This document shows positions 8,732 through 17,102 of a stretch of DNA of 64,000 nucleotides, in pieces. The stretch comes from Saccharibacillus soli (GTDB taxonomy: Bacteria > Bacillota > Bacilli > Paenibacillales > Paenibacillaceae): NCBI GenBank assembly GCA_002189105.1, contig NIOB01000008.1:186001-250000 (forward strand), given 5' to 3'. How positions within the stretch are numbered: position 1 is the stretch's first letter; each line of letters starts with the position of its first letter. A program made the translations under genes and the position numbers. Below the pieces are notes generated by a model. That model saw only the letters and a program-made list of their open reading frames with translations, made no database searches and had not been told where the DNA came from.

Positions 8732-10276
8732 ATGAACCTTGGAAAAAAGATTGGGCAGAAAACAGCCTGGGCTGCAGCTGCCGTGCTGCTGCTCCTGCTT
8801 CTTGTTATGCCGCTTGCGGCGCCGCACGCCGCTGCGGAAAACGTGAACGCCAGCATCATGCTGGACGGTCAAATCATTGATGGGGCAGAACCTCAGGTCG
8901 TAAAAGGAACCATCATGGTGCCGATTCGAGTCGTCTCGGAGCAGCTCGGTTATGCCGTGAAATGGAACAAAGCTGAACAGCGCATCACTATCGGCAGCCA
9001 GACTTCTCCGCTGGTGCTGACCATCGGCAGCTTGACCGCAGACTCCGGCTCCAGCCGGATTCCGCTGCTGCAAGCACCATTTGTCAAAGCCGAAACCACC
9101 TATGTTCCTCTGCGATTTGTCGGCTCCCAGATGGGATTGTCCGTCAAGTGGGATCAAGCGGCGCATACGGTCTATCTGGAATCGCCACCTCCGCCACCAA
9201 GTGAAGTGCCGGTGCCGACGAAGCCCGACCCTGCGACAAATCCTGGCAGCACCACCCCGCCCGTGTCGAATCAGGTCTCCATTGATGGCATCAACTTTAG
9301 TGCAGACCGTCTGACCATTGCCACTGGCTCCAGCCTGGCTCCCAAGGTGCAGAAGTTGGATAATCCGGCGCGAATCGTGGTGGATCTCAAGGGGACACAG
9401 TTCGGCCCGGGAATGATGCAGAGTGGTACCATGAACTCCACAAAGTCCGGAACGTTAACGGTTGCCGGTTCCGCCATCGTCAAGCAGGTTCGCTTCTCGA
9501 TGTTCGACACGACGACTTCGACCACTCGATTCGTCGTTGACTTGAATCAGACGTCTCCCTACACGGTCTCGACACAAGGAAATCAGGTCATCGTTGACCT
9601 TAGCGGGGGTGCGGCAACACCGAATCCAAGTCCAGGTTCGGGTGCGAATCCAGGTACAAGTCCAGACAACGGGACTACCGTGCCAGGCGGAATCCCGGTT
9701 CCTACTCCCCCGGTGACTCCACCGCCTACAAACGGCCAGAAAACGGTCGTCATCGACCCCGGACATGGCGCTCACGATCCGGGTGGCCTGGGCGCAACAG
9801 GCGTACAGGAAAAAGACGTGGTACTGGCAGTCGGTCTAAAAGTCGCGGATCTGCTGCGTCAGGAACCTGCGATCAATCTGATTATGACACGCAGTGACGA
9901 TACCTTCGTGACGCTGGATGGCCGGGCCCAACTCGCCAACGCCGCCAATGCCGATCTGTATCTGTCCATTCATGCCAATATCGCCAACACAGCTTCGGCG
10001 GGCGGCACAGAGACCTACTATGCCGACGCCAATCGAAGCAAAGCCCTGTCGGACATCATTCAGAAACATGTTCAGGCAGCCACCGGATTTAAGGATCGCG
10101 GATCGAAGCAGGCCAATTACCTGGTCATTCGCAAGACGACGATGCCAGCTGCACTGGTAGAGCTGGGCTTCCTGTCAAACATCGCGGAGGAGTCGGCCAT
10201 GGCGCAAAGCGATTTCCAGCAGACGGTAGCCGAAGCCATTGTCGCAGGCATCAAGGAGTATCTGGGTATTCGTTAA
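8732..10276 (+). CDS. N-acetylmuramoyl-L-alanine amidase with stalk and AMIN domains
   Basis: This 514-residue secreted enzyme starts at ATG 8732, behind AAAAGGAGAAG. A signal peptide ends near PHAAA (about residue 36). A copper-amine-oxidase-like stalk domain follows (IMVPIRVVSEQLGY, TYVPLRFVGSQMGL), then a Pro/Ser linker and an AMIN domain around 185-300, and a second Pro/Gly linker. The C-terminal Amidase_3 domain (about 340-512) carries VIDPGHGAHDPG, QEKDVVLAV, DLYLSIHAN and LVELGFLSN. These supply the zinc ligands His, Glu and His and the catalytic Glu. It cleaves the amide bond between N-acetylmuramic acid and L-alanine in peptidoglycan. Stalk and AMIN domains position it in the wall. 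Confidence 0.93.
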   Translation: MNLGKKIGQKTAWAAAAVLLLLLLVMPLAAPHAAAENVNASIMLDGQIIDGAEPQVVKGTIMVPIRVVSEQLGYAVKWNKAEQRITIGSQTSPLVLTIGSLTADSGSSRIPLLQAPFVKAETTYVPLRFVGSQMGLSVKWDQAAHTVYLESPPPPPSEVPVPTKPDPATNPGSTTPPVSNQVSIDGINFSADRLTIATGSSLAPKVQKLDNPARIVVDLKGTQFGPGMMQSGTMNSTKSGTLTVAGSAIVKQVRFSMFDTTTSTTRFVVDLNQTSPYTVSTQGNQVIVDLSGGAATPNPSPGSGANPGTSPDNGTTVPGGIPVPTPPVTPPPTNGQKTVVIDPGHGAHDPGGLGATGVQEKDVVLAVGLKVADLLRQEPAINLIMTRSDDTFVTLDGRAQLANAANADLYLSIHANIANTASAGGTETYYADANRSKALSDIIQKHVQAATGFKDRGSKQANYLVIRKTTMPAALVELGFLSNIAEESAMAQSDFQQTVAEAIVAGIKEYLGIR

Positions 10277-10297
10277 TCTTCATCTCATTTCATCGGA

Positions 10298-10333
10298 ACA
10301 CGGAAGGCGCACAGGGCGCTTTCCGTGTTTTTG
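10298..10333 (+). terminator. Terminator of the amidase gene
   Basis: ACACGGAAGGCGC (10298-10310) pairs with GCGCTTTCCGTGT (10316-10328), with one G-T wobble and a run of T residues after it. Confidence 0.75.
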
Positions 10334-10439
10334 TATGCAGACCCTGAGAGCAATAATGAGGAGTCTTTGAAGTCGTACTTGGGTTACAATGAAGGCAGAA
10401 CCGGAACATACCGCGAGTGAGGGAAAAGGAGGAACGCAG

Positions 10440-11084
10440 ATGAGCGCAGCAGTCGGAACCATTCGACTTTCTTTTGAAGAAATGTGGGAACGCATCATGG
10501 CCTGCGACGCCAGATACGATGGCATGTTCTTCACGGCGGTCAAGACGACACGCATCTACTGTCGTCCATCCTGCCGTTCGCGCAAGCCCAAGAAGCAAAA
10601 CGTGGAATTCTACAGGGAGATGGGCGAGGCTGAAACCGCCGGTTACCGCCCCTGCAAGAGATGTCAACCAGAGGTGGAACATTCCCCGTGGAACGGATTC
10701 ATTCTGGAGGCACGTTCGTTTATCGTGGATCACTACCGGGATGATCTGCGTCTCAAGGACATTGCCGATCATGTCAATCTCAGCACTTATTATATGGAGC
10801 GCCTGTTCAAGCAGGAGACTAGTGAGACCCCTCGAATGTATCTGGAAAAAATCCGTGTGGACCGCGCCGCCCATCTGCTCCGATGCAGTGAGCGTTCCAA
10901 CCTCGAAGTCTGTTATGAAGCGGGCTTTCGCACGCCGTCCAATTTCTATAAGGCGTTCAAACGTCATCATGGCTGCTCTCCGGGGGAGTACCGCACTCAA
11001 GGCTCACCGATTGTGCGGGAAGCGCTCCGGCGCAAGACGCCAGAACGTGAATCCATTGCCGCACCGGAACGGGCAGCGCGATGA
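10440..11084 (+). CDS. adaA: AdaA-like methylphosphotriester-DNA methyltransferase and AraC-type activator
   Basis: The 214-residue protein starts at ATG 10440, behind AAAAGGAGG. The N-terminal Ada zinc domain has FFTAVKTTRIYCRPSC and later CKRC. The four cysteines (41, 45, 72, 75) bind zinc, and Cys41 is the expected acceptor of methyl from DNA phosphotriesters. The C-terminal AraC domain (about 95-195) contains DIADHVNLSTYYMERLFK and EAGFRTPSNFYKAFKRHHG. Methylation converts such proteins into activators of the adaptive response to alkylation. Its stop overlaps the start of the glycosylase gene (ATGA), and an O6-alkylguanine methyltransferase gene follows, matching the Bacillus ada regulon. 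Confidence 0.92.
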   Translation: MSAAVGTIRLSFEEMWERIMACDARYDGMFFTAVKTTRIYCRPSCRSRKPKKQNVEFYREMGEAETAGYRPCKRCQPEVEHSPWNGFILEARSFIVDHYRDDLRLKDIADHVNLSTYYMERLFKQETSETPRMYLEKIRVDRAAHLLRCSERSNLEVCYEAGFRTPSNFYKAFKRHHGCSPGEYRTQGSPIVREALRRKTPERESIAAPERAAR

Positions 11085-12295
11085 AGATAAACGATCAGAT
11101 GCCGCAGCCAGAGCCGCTTCGCAGCGCAGCTGCTTCGGAAAAGGAGCCGACGATGGAGAACAACCCGGCAGAGGGAAAAGAATGGGCGGCTGGATATGAA
11201 TCCATCGTCGAATGGGACGTCCAAGCCAACGGCCCGCTGAGTTGGGCAGAATGTCTCAAGCATCTCAGCCGAGCGGATGCAGAGATCATGCACCGGATCA
11301 CAGACGGCCGCGTACGCAAGGCTGTCCTCATCCATGGGCAGCCTATCGTTCTGGAGCTGTCCGCGATCTCTGAAGGCAAAATGGGCGGGGAATCGTTGGG
11401 GGCGGCTTCGGCTGATAAGGGCGGACTGGCATACGAGGGTAGGCCGCCGCAGATGCGGGCGAAGATTGACGTGAGCAGCGAGGCTGATGCAGCGGACGGA
11501 CTGCCTCATGGCGGGAAGCAGATGCGGGCTTCGGCTGAAGCAAGCGGTGAGGCTGGCGCGGCGGTGGATAAGCTGCGTATTGGACTGCCGTACGGCGGAG
11601 AATCGCCGGAGATTCAGGCGGCGGTGACGGACTATGTCCGCGAGTGGTTTGGGCTGGATGAGAATCTCCAGCCGTTCTACGAGATGGCGCAGCAGGATGC
11701 CGTGCTGGCGCCCGTAGTCGCCGCCTCTCATGGACTGCGACTGATCGGGATTCCCGATCTGTTCGAGGCGCTGGCCTGGTCGATCATCGGACAGCAGATC
11801 AGCCTGGGGTTCGCTTATACGATGAAGAAGCGGCTGGTTGAGACTTACGGCGAACAACTGCCGTTCGAAACGGCTCCAGGCGAGGCGCCCTACCTCCTGT
11901 TTCCTCGGCCCGAGCGCCTGGCAGCGCTGACGCCGGACGATCTGCGGCCACTCCAGTTCTCCAGCCGCAAAGCCGAATACATCATCGGTATCGCACGATT
12001 GATGGAGGAAGGCAGGCTCTCCAAGTCTTCGCTGCTGATGCAGGGCGAAGAAGAAGCACGGCAGCGCCTGCTGGCGATTCGCGGCGTTGGCGCCTGGACA
12101 GCCGACTATGTCGGAATGAAATGTCTGCGCAGCCCTTCCGCTTTTCCCCTCGCGGATGCCGGACTGCATCAGGCGCTGCGCCGAGACCTGAAGCTCGACC
12201 GCAAACCACTGCCTGCCGAAATCCTCCAAACGGCAGCTTCCTGGCACGGCCATGAAGCCTATGCGACCTTCTACCTCTGGCACTCCCTGCTGTAG
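11081..12295 (+). CDS. alkA: DNA-3-methyladenine glycosylase II (AlkA-like)
   Basis: The 404-residue protein overlaps adaA by four bases and is surely co-expressed. The C-terminal half is a helix-hairpin-helix glycosylase. It has WSIIGQQISLGFAY, SRKAEYIIGIARL, the HhH core LLAIRGVGAWTADYVGM and the catalytic aspartate in FPLADAGLHQAL. It removes alkylated bases in base-excision repair. The protein is about 100 residues longer than usual because of a Gly/Ala-rich insertion around residues 100-170, which contains repeated QMRA/LPxGG units and looks like recent internal duplication. An unrelated-looking leader of about 25 residues precedes the conserved part. Confidence 0.9.
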   Translation: MKINDQMPQPEPLRSAAASEKEPTMENNPAEGKEWAAGYESIVEWDVQANGPLSWAECLKHLSRADAEIMHRITDGRVRKAVLIHGQPIVLELSAISEGKMGGESLGAASADKGGLAYEGRPPQMRAKIDVSSEADAADGLPHGGKQMRASAEASGEAGAAVDKLRIGLPYGGESPEIQAAVTDYVREWFGLDENLQPFYEMAQQDAVLAPVVAASHGLRLIGIPDLFEALAWSIIGQQISLGFAYTMKKRLVETYGEQLPFETAPGEAPYLLFPRPERLAALTPDDLRPLQFSSRKAEYIIGIARLMEEGRLSKSSLLMQGEEEARQRLLAIRGVGAWTADYVGMKCLRSPSAFPLADAGLHQALRRDLKLDRKPLPAEILQTAASWHGHEAYATFYLWHSLL

Positions 12296-12465
12296 ATGCG
12301 CCCGAGCCGATGGATGCAAGCCCTCTTCGCTTGCCCCAGCTGTACGCTCTTGGTCATTCGTCATAAGCGATGATCCGCCTTTGGACAACTCTCAAGCATG
12401 TACGAAAAGACGTCAATGAATAACTTTCCAATCCGTATTTATTCCCTGACAGGAGGACAATCATC

Positions 12466-13179
12466 ATGGCCATGTCAAATCCCCCCATTTTCCCGGCTCC
12501 CCGGCAGGAAGCAGTGAAAGCAGTGGAAGCAGCGGGTTCTGTAACTCCCGCTGCCTCGCTTGCGGCTGATCCTGCGGATGCTGCTTCGCTGGCCGCCGTG
12601 CCAGCGGCCGCGCGCCCGGCGGCATCTGCGCCGGGAAATGCCCCAGCAGCCCTGCACAGGCTGCTCTATCTCTCGCCGCTGGGCGAGCTGGTGATCGAAG
12701 GCACGGACGATGCCGTGTATTCGATCCTGTTCGCAGACACGGCGATGCCGGCAGGCTGGCCGGCGGTCAACCCGTTTCCGGACGCCTTCGAGACCGAGGC
12801 GTCAGATCAGGGCATTGAAGCCGCAGAGGTTCCCGCGCCGCTGCTTCAATGCCGCCGCCAGCTCGCGGAATATTTCCGCGGAGAGCGGCGTTCGTTCGAC
12901 TTCCCGTACGCGTTCGACGGCACGCCTTTCCAGCGCTCCGTCTGGGAGGAACTGGCCGCCGTTCCCTATGCGGCCTCCCGCTCCTACAAGGATCTCGCTG
13001 CTGCCATCGGCAGCGAGAGGGCCGTTCGCGCAGTCGGCGCAGCCAACGGCCGCAACAAACTCAGCATCGTGCTGCCCTGCCACCGAATCATCGGCTCCAG
13101 CGGCAAGCTGACGGGTTATGCAGGCGGATTATGGCGGAAGGAATGGCTGCTTCAACATGAGGAACGGTTCAAGCTGTAA
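12466..13179 (+). CDS. ogt: Methylated-DNA--[protein]-cysteine S-methyltransferase
   Basis: The 237-residue protein starts at ATG 12466, with AGGAGG upstream. The active-site motif PCHRII places the acceptor cysteine at residue 205, and the preceding helix-turn-helix has YKDLAAAIGSERAVRAVG and ANGRNKLSIVLPCHR. It transfers alkyl groups from O6-alkylguanine to itself. The first 60 residues are Ala/Pro-rich low complexity, not part of the family domain, and seem to be a lineage-specific extension. It lies 170 bases after alkA, so it is in the same block but may have its own promoter. B. subtilis AdaB plays the same part beside AdaA. Confidence 0.92.
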   Translation: MAMSNPPIFPAPRQEAVKAVEAAGSVTPAASLAADPADAASLAAVPAAARPAASAPGNAPAALHRLLYLSPLGELVIEGTDDAVYSILFADTAMPAGWPAVNPFPDAFETEASDQGIEAAEVPAPLLQCRRQLAEYFRGERRSFDFPYAFDGTPFQRSVWEELAAVPYAASRSYKDLAAAIGSERAVRAVGAANGRNKLSIVLPCHRIIGSSGKLTGYAGGLWRKEWLLQHEERFKL

Positions 13180-13204
13180 TTCCTTTAACTTAACGTTCCA
13201 TTCA

Positions 13205-13239
13205 AAAAGACCACGGCTGCTTCCAGGCCGTGGTCTTTT
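13205..13239. terminator. Bidirectional terminator between ogt and the M20 peptidase
   Basis: AAAAGACCACGGC (13205-13217) pairs perfectly with GCCGTGGTCTTTT (13227-13239), between convergent genes. Confidence 0.85.
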
Positions 13240-13271
13240 TGCGTTACAGCGATGAACCCAGATACTCATAA

Positions 13272-14540
13272 TCAGCCACGCTTGGACAGCAGCGGCGCGG
13301 TGACACCAGCCAGTCCGGTGAGCGCCAGGATCGTCAGCAGAATTTTCTGCACGCCCAGATGGGCATCGGTAGGGTCATAATACTCGTTCAGCGTATGGGC
13401 ACCTCCAAAATCGCCGCCACCGCCCAGTGTCACAGCCGGAATTCCCAAATGAATCGGGATGTTGGAATCGGTGCTGCTCGCGCCTTCCAGAATGGGACGG
13501 AAGTTCATCGCCATTCCCGCTCCGGCCGCCGCCTGAACGATCAGGCTGTTCGGTTCCTGCGAACCGGCCGGGCGGTCGCCAACACGCTCCAGTTGGACGG
13601 TGATGGCATCTGCGCGTCGCCAGCGTTTGTTTTCTTCCTCAGCTGCCTGTCGGAATAACCGCAGGGCCTGCGTCTCCAGCTTCTCCAGTTCAGCCTGTGA
13701 AGTGGAACGCATATCGATGACGGCCTCCGCCGTCTCTGCGATGGTATTGACGGAAGTTCCGCCCGAGATCAGCCCCACATTGAAAGTCGTCTTGGGATCA
13801 TGCGGTACCTGAATGTCGGCAAACCGGGCAATCGCCCTTCCGAGCGCATGGATCGGACTCGGCGTACCAAAGCTGCCAAAGCTATGACCGCCTGGCCCCT
13901 TGAACGTGACCTTATATCGTTTGCTTCCCGCAGCCAGATAAGTAATTCGATCCGGCGTTCCCGGTTCAATCGAGATGAAGCCGTCAATGTCGCTTCGGCG
14001 GGCAAACAGCGATTTGACGCCGCGCAGATCGCCCAATCCTTCTTCCCCCACGGTTGCGCCAATCATCAGATCGCCTTCGGTCTGTAAATTAGCCTCTTTC
14101 AGCGCACGAGCAATCGTCAGCACAGAAGCCAGCCCCCGCCCATCGTCCGAGATGCCCGGGGCATAGATTCGACTGCCTTCACGCCGCGCTTTGACATGGG
14201 TTCCGCGCGGAAATACTGTATCCAGGTGGGCACAGACGACAAGTGTAGGGCCATTCCCCGTGCCTCGACGAATTCCAAATACATTGCCCACTTCGTCAAC
14301 CGAAATGTCCGTCACGCCAAGATCCGCCAGTTTGCGGGCGAATACGCGTCCTTTTTCCGCCTCTTCAAAGGTTGGCGCTTCAATCTCCGTTAATTCGATC
14401 TGCTCCTCGGTCGTCGAATCATTGTCGGCCTCAAGAAAGTCGAGCGCCTGGCGGACGGCATCCTGCTGGGTCAGTGTATCGATCACACGAGTCACGGCTT
14501 CAGATACCGTCACCTTATGTATTCCGGCTGTTTCGGTCAT
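13272..14540 (-). CDS. M20-family zinc metallopeptidase (PepT-like)
   Basis: The 422-residue product starts at ATG 14540, eight bases behind AGGAGG; the open frame upstream lacks a ribosome site. It has the M20 co-catalytic zinc layout: VVCAHLDTVFP (His and Asp), GISDDGRGLA (bridging Asp), GEEGLGD (catalytic Glu and ligand) and a terminal AHTLNEYY His. The dimerisation domain lies between about 215 and 320. Such enzymes hydrolyse peptides or acylated amino acids in the cytoplasm. The last 25 residues are hydrophobic (ILLTILALTGLAGV), which is slightly unusual and may be a helix packing on the surface. Confidence 0.88.
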   Translation of the reverse strand: MTETAGIHKVTVSEAVTRVIDTLTQQDAVRQALDFLEADNDSTTEEQIELTEIEAPTFEEAEKGRVFARKLADLGVTDISVDEVGNVFGIRRGTGNGPTLVVCAHLDTVFPRGTHVKARREGSRIYAPGISDDGRGLASVLTIARALKEANLQTEGDLMIGATVGEEGLGDLRGVKSLFARRSDIDGFISIEPGTPDRITYLAAGSKRYKVTFKGPGGHSFGSFGTPSPIHALGRAIARFADIQVPHDPKTTFNVGLISGGTSVNTIAETAEAVIDMRSTSQAELEKLETQALRLFRQAAEEENKRWRRADAITVQLERVGDRPAGSQEPNSLIVQAAAGAGMAMNFRPILEGASSTDSNIPIHLGIPAVTLGGGGDFGGAHTLNEYYDPTDAHLGVQKILLTILALTGLAGVTAPLLSKRG

Positions 14541-14723
14541 GTTCAATCTCCTCCTGGGAATCGAATCTAGGGAATGAATGAAGAGGTTCACCTACACGCG
14601 TTGATCTGTGCTTGTCTATTGATGCTATCAAGTTTATCCTATCAAGCTCTGGGCAGCTGCGCAAAAATCACGTCTGACGTCAGCTTGCCCCTTTGCTGAA
14701 AAAGGTTCTGCTGCGCGGCCTCT

Positions 14724-15170
14724 TTATTGGCGCAGCTGCCCATGCAAACGCTGAAATCGACGGTTTTTCTCCTGAACATTGGCAGTACCCAAGATGATAC
14801 TGAACGCAATCAGCAGCGCTGCCATCCCCAGGCGCATCCCTGGCGACAGCTCCTGCAAGGTCTGCTCCGGAGAACCGCCCAGCAGCATCAATCCCAGAGC
14901 CATGATGATGACCAGCAGGATCAGGGATTTGACCGACTCGGACGCGACGACGAACCATTTGCCCGCCTGCCGCTTCTTTTCCCACCTTGCATAAAATCGT
15001 TCATCGCTTGGCCTGCCACCCATTGCCCAGAAACCCGCCCAGATCGCACAAGCCGTCACAATGGCATAATAAATCGCCGGATACCCGACTGTCAGCTTGA
15101 GCGGCAGAACCAGCAGAATCGCAATCAGCCCTACAGCGGTCACGACTCGTGTTGTCTTATCCCATTCCAT
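14724..15170 (-). CDS. Small integral membrane protein of unknown function
   Basis: The 148-residue protein has about four hydrophobic helices: two near residues 8-50 (VGLIAILLVLPLKLTVGY; AIVTACAIWAGFWAMGG) and two near 85-125 (LILLVIIMALGLMLLGG; GMAALLIAFSIILG). A charged loop, RFYARWEKKRQAGKW, lies between the pairs. I do not recognise the family. It lies 183 bases upstream of the M20 peptidase on the same strand and divergent from the cyclase-family gene. Nothing in the sequence indicates a substrate or partner. Confidence 0.65.
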   Translation of the reverse strand: MEWDKTTRVVTAVGLIAILLVLPLKLTVGYPAIYYAIVTACAIWAGFWAMGGRPSDERFYARWEKKRQAGKWFVVASESVKSLILLVIIMALGLMLLGGSPEQTLQELSPGMRLGMAALLIAFSIILGTANVQEKNRRFQRLHGQLRQ

Positions 15171-15310
15171 GTGCTGCTCGTTCCCTTCTCATCTGATGAT
15201 GGCCCGGACGTGCGGAATACCCTGCCCTTCACGCCGGATTTTATTTCCATACTAGCATACGAGGCCAGAAGCGAAAACCGTAAGACTTTTGAGGGATCTT
15301 CGCCAAGTGC

Positions 15311-15340
15311 TTGCCGGGTCGAAACGTTTTCCTATATAAT
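15311..15340 (+). promoter_or_regulatory. Sigma-A-type promoter for the cyclase-family gene
   Basis: TTGCCG (15311-15316) and a perfect TATAAT (15335-15340) are separated by 18 bases, about 30 bases before the ATG at 15373. Confidence 0.5.
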
Positions 15341-15372
15341 TGATCCTCAAAAAGGAAAAAGAGGTGGGACTC

Positions 15373-16110
15373 ATGACCAATGAACTGCTGGATGCACTCA
15401 AGCTGCTGAAACAAAAACAATGGATCGACCTAACCCACACCTTCGGGCCGGACTCCCCGCATTTTGCTGCGTTTGCCGCTGCTGAATTCGATACTCTATT
15501 CACCCATGACGACGGCTTCTTCGCGCAGCGCTTCAGTTTTCCTGGGCAGTATGGTACGCATCTGGATGCTCCCATCCATTTTGTACGTGACGCCAGATAC
15601 CTGGAGGAATTGGAACTGAAGGAACTGGTTCTGCCGCTGATCGTGATCGACAAGTCGCAGGAAGCCGCAGCGGATGCCGACTATTCGTTATCTGTCGCGG
15701 ACATCACAGCCTTTGAAGCCCAATATGGCACCATCCCGGCAGGCAGCTTCGTGGCTCTCCGCACCGATTGGAGCAAACGCTGGCCCAGTCAGGAGCGGTT
15801 TGAAAACAAAGACAAAGACGGTCACAATCACGCGCCAGGCTGGTCGATGGAAGCTCTGGAGTTTCTATTCCGTCAGCGCAGCATCCAGGCCGTCGGTCAT
15901 GAGACGTTCGATACCGATTCGGCAGCGGACTATACCCAAAATGGCGCACTGCTCGGCGAATATTTCGTACTGGAACAGGATGCCTACCAGGTGGAACTGC
16001 TGAAGAATCTCGATCAGGTTCCGCCTACGGGAGCCGTCATCTTCAATATCGTACCGAAAGCCGAAAAAGCGTCCGGATTCCCGGTGCGGTCGTTTGCCAT
16101 TCTGCCTTAA
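15373..16110 (+). CDS. Cyclase-family metal hydrolase (kynurenine-formamidase-like)
   Basis: The 245-residue protein starts at ATG 15373, behind AAAAAGAGGTGGG. The family metal site is visible as YGTHLDAPIHF (the HxDxPxH core) around residue 60, together with DLTHTFGPDSPHF near the start and GHETFDTDS later. Members include kynurenine formamidase and isatin hydrolase, which hydrolyse amides or lactams with Zn or Mn. No kynurenine genes are linked, so the substrate stays open. It converges on the O-methyltransferase gene, with a terminator between. Confidence 0.85.
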   Translation: MTNELLDALKLLKQKQWIDLTHTFGPDSPHFAAFAAAEFDTLFTHDDGFFAQRFSFPGQYGTHLDAPIHFVRDARYLEELELKELVLPLIVIDKSQEAAADADYSLSVADITAFEAQYGTIPAGSFVALRTDWSKRWPSQERFENKDKDGHNHAPGWSMEALEFLFRQRSIQAVGHETFDTDSAADYTQNGALLGEYFVLEQDAYQVELLKNLDQVPPTGAVIFNIVPKAEKASGFPVRSFAILP

Positions 16111-16148
16111 CTCCCGATTGATCTTGGCGAATCGCAGCCTCCCATATG

Positions 16149-16187
16149 AAAAGCAGCCATGCCCGTTTGACGGATGGCTGCTTTTTT
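16149..16187. terminator. Terminator after the cyclase-family gene
   Basis: AAAAGCAGCCAT (16149-16160) pairs with ATGGCTGCTTTT (16174-16185), followed by more T residues. It lies between convergent genes. Confidence 0.8.
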
Positions 16188-16233
16188 GTCGTTCCTCTGT
16201 TTGTTTTCCCCTATTTGTCGTTCCCAGAAGGAA

Positions 16234-16935
16234 TTAGCGCACGATGCCAACCACGAATCCGTCATAGCCTTTGCCTCCAACCGTCTGCAAAGCCGTGGCT
16301 TCGATGCGCGGTTCGTTCTCCAGCAGATCGAAGAACTGGCGTACGCCCTGCACGCGTGCGTCTTCGCTGGCTTCGTCGATCACTTCTCCACCTCGGACAA
16401 TATTATCACCGACAATCACGCTTCCCGGCTTCGACAGCTTCAACGCCGCTTCCAGATACGCCGGATTATTGGGTTTGTCCGCATCAATAAAAATAAAATC
16501 AAAGGGTTGAACGCCTGCTGCAATCAGCGCCTCCAACTGCTCGCGTGCATCGCCGACCCGAATGTCCACCAGGCTGTCGTCAATTCCTGCGCCGCGCAGA
16601 TTATGACGTGCTACCTCCGCATGCAGCGGTTCAAGCTCCAGCGTCACCAACTGTCCGCCTTGCGGCAGAGCGCGTGCCATCCAGATCGTACTGTAGCCGC
16701 CGAGCGTACCGATCTCCAGCACGCGCTGCGCACCATTCATGCGAACAAGCAGTTGAAGCAGTTTCCCCTGTAGAGGAGAGACATCGTAGGCAGGCAGTCC
16801 GGCGGCTTCGTTTCGCTCAAGAGCCTGTGTTAAAGTAAGGTCAGTCGGAATCAGTTTCCGCTCCAGATAGCGATCGACCTTGGCCCAGGTATGGGAGCGC
16901 TCTTGCGGTTCCAGTGGTTTATTGGATACATTCAT
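16234..16935 (-). CDS. Class I SAM-dependent O-methyltransferase
   Basis: The 233-residue protein has the O-methyltransferase family 3 pattern. The SAM-binding glycine loop is VLEIGTLGGYSTIWMA (about residue 65). VTLELEPLHAEVAR supplies the acidic ribose-binding residue, and FDFIFIDADKPNNPAYLEAAL supplies the metal-binding Asp region. NIVRGG follows later. Enzymes of this group methylate catechol-like hydroxyls with Mg. I chose ATG 16935 (MNVSNKP). It is divergent from a LysR regulator across about 170 bases of very AT-rich sequence, the usual layout for LysR control of an adjacent gene. Confidence 0.88.
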   Translation of the reverse strand: MNVSNKPLEPQERSHTWAKVDRYLERKLIPTDLTLTQALERNEAAGLPAYDVSPLQGKLLQLLVRMNGAQRVLEIGTLGGYSTIWMARALPQGGQLVTLELEPLHAEVARHNLRGAGIDDSLVDIRVGDAREQLEALIAAGVQPFDFIFIDADKPNNPAYLEAALKLSKPGSVIVGDNIVRGGEVIDEASEDARVQGVRQFFDLLENEPRIEATALQTVGGKGYDGFVVGIVR

Positions 16936-17102
16936 CAGGATCACGTTCCTCTCAAACAGGATGTCGAGGGAGCAAGCGGCGTCGGCTGGCCCGCTTCTTC
17001 TCTTCGCTTCTTTATTGTAGATGAACATTTTATATAAATATAATATATGTTTATGATATAATCATAACTTTAATATATGAATGTTAAAGGGAGGCGCTGA
17101 CC
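16936..17102. promoter_or_regulatory. AT-rich divergent promoter region between O-methyltransferase and LysR genes
   Basis: The stretch around 17020-17085 is far more AT-rich than its surroundings and includes several TATAAT-like words and overlapping ATAT inverted repeats. LysR regulators commonly bind such a region to control both genes. I did not settle on individual -35/-10 pairs. Confidence 0.4.

Noticed and set aside
14680-14985. Short minus-strand frame overlapping the membrane-protein gene
   Set aside because: It is in another frame of the same strand, has no signal or motif, and the overlapping membrane protein has clear hydrophobic helices.
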